Below, one piece after another: positions 5,599 through 5,805 of a stretch of 5,805 bases of DNA (position 1 is the stretch's first letter; the number at the start of each line of letters is the position of its first letter). A model generated the notes under the pieces. It was given only the letters and a program-made list of their open reading frames with translations, did not search any database and was not told the DNA's origin. Source of the DNA: an uncultured Clostridia bacterium. Its GTDB lineage: Bacteria; Bacillota; Clostridia; Christensenellales; UBA1242. The translations under genes and the position numbers were made by a program. The stretch is taken from NCBI GenBank assembly GCA_947626155.1, contig CANQRC010000051.1, positions 1 through 5,805 on the forward strand, in the 5' to 3' direction.

Positions 5599-5675
5599 GG
5601 GCCTTTAGCTCAGTTGGTTAGAGCGACCGGCTCATAACCGGTTGGTCCGCGGTTCGAGTCCGTGAAGGCCCACCA
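5599..5675 (+). tRNA. tRNA with CAT anticodon, probably tRNA-Ile2
   Basis: A complete 77-base cloverleaf with encoded CCA. The acceptor stem is GGGCCTT (5599-5605) with AAGGCCC (5665-5671). The anticodon stem ACCGG/CCGGT encloses CTCATAA, with CAT at 5633-5635. A CAT tRNA may be initiator Met, elongator Met or Ile2, in which the C is changed to lysidine by TilS to read AUA. The first pair is G-C, so it is not the initiator. The GG-CCTTTAGCTCAGTTGGTTAGAGC beginning and the CTCATAA loop agree with Bacillus tRNA-Ile2 as I remember it. C4-G69 and C5-G68 also match known TilS determinants in E. coli, where elongator tRNA-Met differs. The tRNA call is certain; Ile2 over Met is likely. Confidence 0.95.
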
Positions 5676-5699
5676 AATTTAAAAAGTTTGGAAATCTGC

Positions 5700-5729
5700 T
5701 TGCTTTTTACAAAAAATTTGTGCTAAGAT
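5700..5729 (+). promoter_or_regulatory. Possible promoter for tRNA-Asp
   Basis: An extended -10, TGCTAAGAT (5721-5729, five of six in TAAGAT), has a weak -35-like TTGCTT at 5700-5705, 18 bases away. Transcription would start about 20 bases before tRNA-Asp, inside a small hairpin (TGCTT-GTTG-AAGCA, 5732-5745). The 82-base gap after the previous tRNA, with no terminator in it, means read-through from the upstream promoter is also possible. Confidence 0.4.
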
Positions 5730-5757
5730 AGTGCTTGTTGAAGCATTTAGGCGACTT

Positions 5758-5805
5758 GGCTCGGTAGTTCAGTTGGTTAGAACGCCAGCCTGTCACGCTG
5801 GAGGT
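5758..5805 (+). tRNA. tRNA-Asp(GTC), 3' part outside window
   Basis: The first 48 bases of a tRNA: acceptor 5' strand GGCTCGG (5758-5764), D-arm GTTCAGTTGGTTAGAAC, and anticodon stem CCAGC/GCTGG around CTGTCAC with anticodon GTC at 5792-5794, then the start of the variable loop. The sequence follows Bacillus tRNA-Asp closely (GGTAGTTCAGTTGGTTAGAA and CCTGTCACGC). The T-arm and 3' acceptor strand lie beyond the window. Confidence 0.95.

Noticed and set aside
5673..5691. CCAAA/TTTGG inverted repeat after the CAT tRNA as a terminator
   Set aside because: The stem is only 5 bp, includes the CCA end of the tRNA, and has no T-run after it.

Overview
The window looks like chromosomal DNA from a spore-forming Firmicute, most likely an uncultured member of the Clostridia. 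Reasons: a complete spoIIAA-spoIIAB-sigF operon (the forespore sigma-F switch), AAGGAG-type ribosome binding sites, AT-rich codon use with very AT-rich intergenic DNA, and tRNA genes of Bacillus/Clostridium type with CCA encoded. No species is identified, and I see no sign of phage, plasmid, transposase or CRISPR.

Layout from left to right. (1) 1-1006 (+) is the 3' part of a gene that enters from outside the window; its protein tentatively resembles the HopA1-like family. (2) A bidirectional terminator at 1007-1034 separates it from a convergent nucleoside hydrolase gene, 1062-1979 (-), which has its own promoter near 2014-2043. (3) The 415-base gap 1980-2394 holds that promoter, two overlapping and mutually exclusive inverted repeats (2066-2119), a three-unit dispersed-type repeat (2135-2292) and a short palindrome just before spoIIAA. 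(4) 2395-3881 (+) is spoIIAA, spoIIAB and sigF, tightly packed and translationally coupled. (5) 3923-5293 (-) is a convergent gene for a predicted exported zinc metalloprotease of unrecognised family; a terminator hairpin between it and sigF runs into its stop codon. (6) 5450 to the end (+) is a tRNA cluster: a strong promoter, tRNA-Pro(TGG), a CAT-anticodon tRNA that is probably tRNA-Ile2, a second possible promoter, and a tRNA-Asp(GTC) cut off by the window end.

How the genes work together: only the spoIIA genes form an evident system. SpoIIAB is the anti-sigma kinase that holds sigma-F, SpoIIAA is the anti-anti-sigma factor it phosphorylates, and sigma-F directs early forespore transcription. 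The nucleoside hydrolase and metalloprotease are separate single-gene units. I found no clearly undescribed multi-gene system. The items most worth a second look are the metalloprotease with its uncharacterised C-terminal half, the nucleoside hydrolase lacking several canonical substrate-site residues, and the alternative-hairpin block at 2066-2119.
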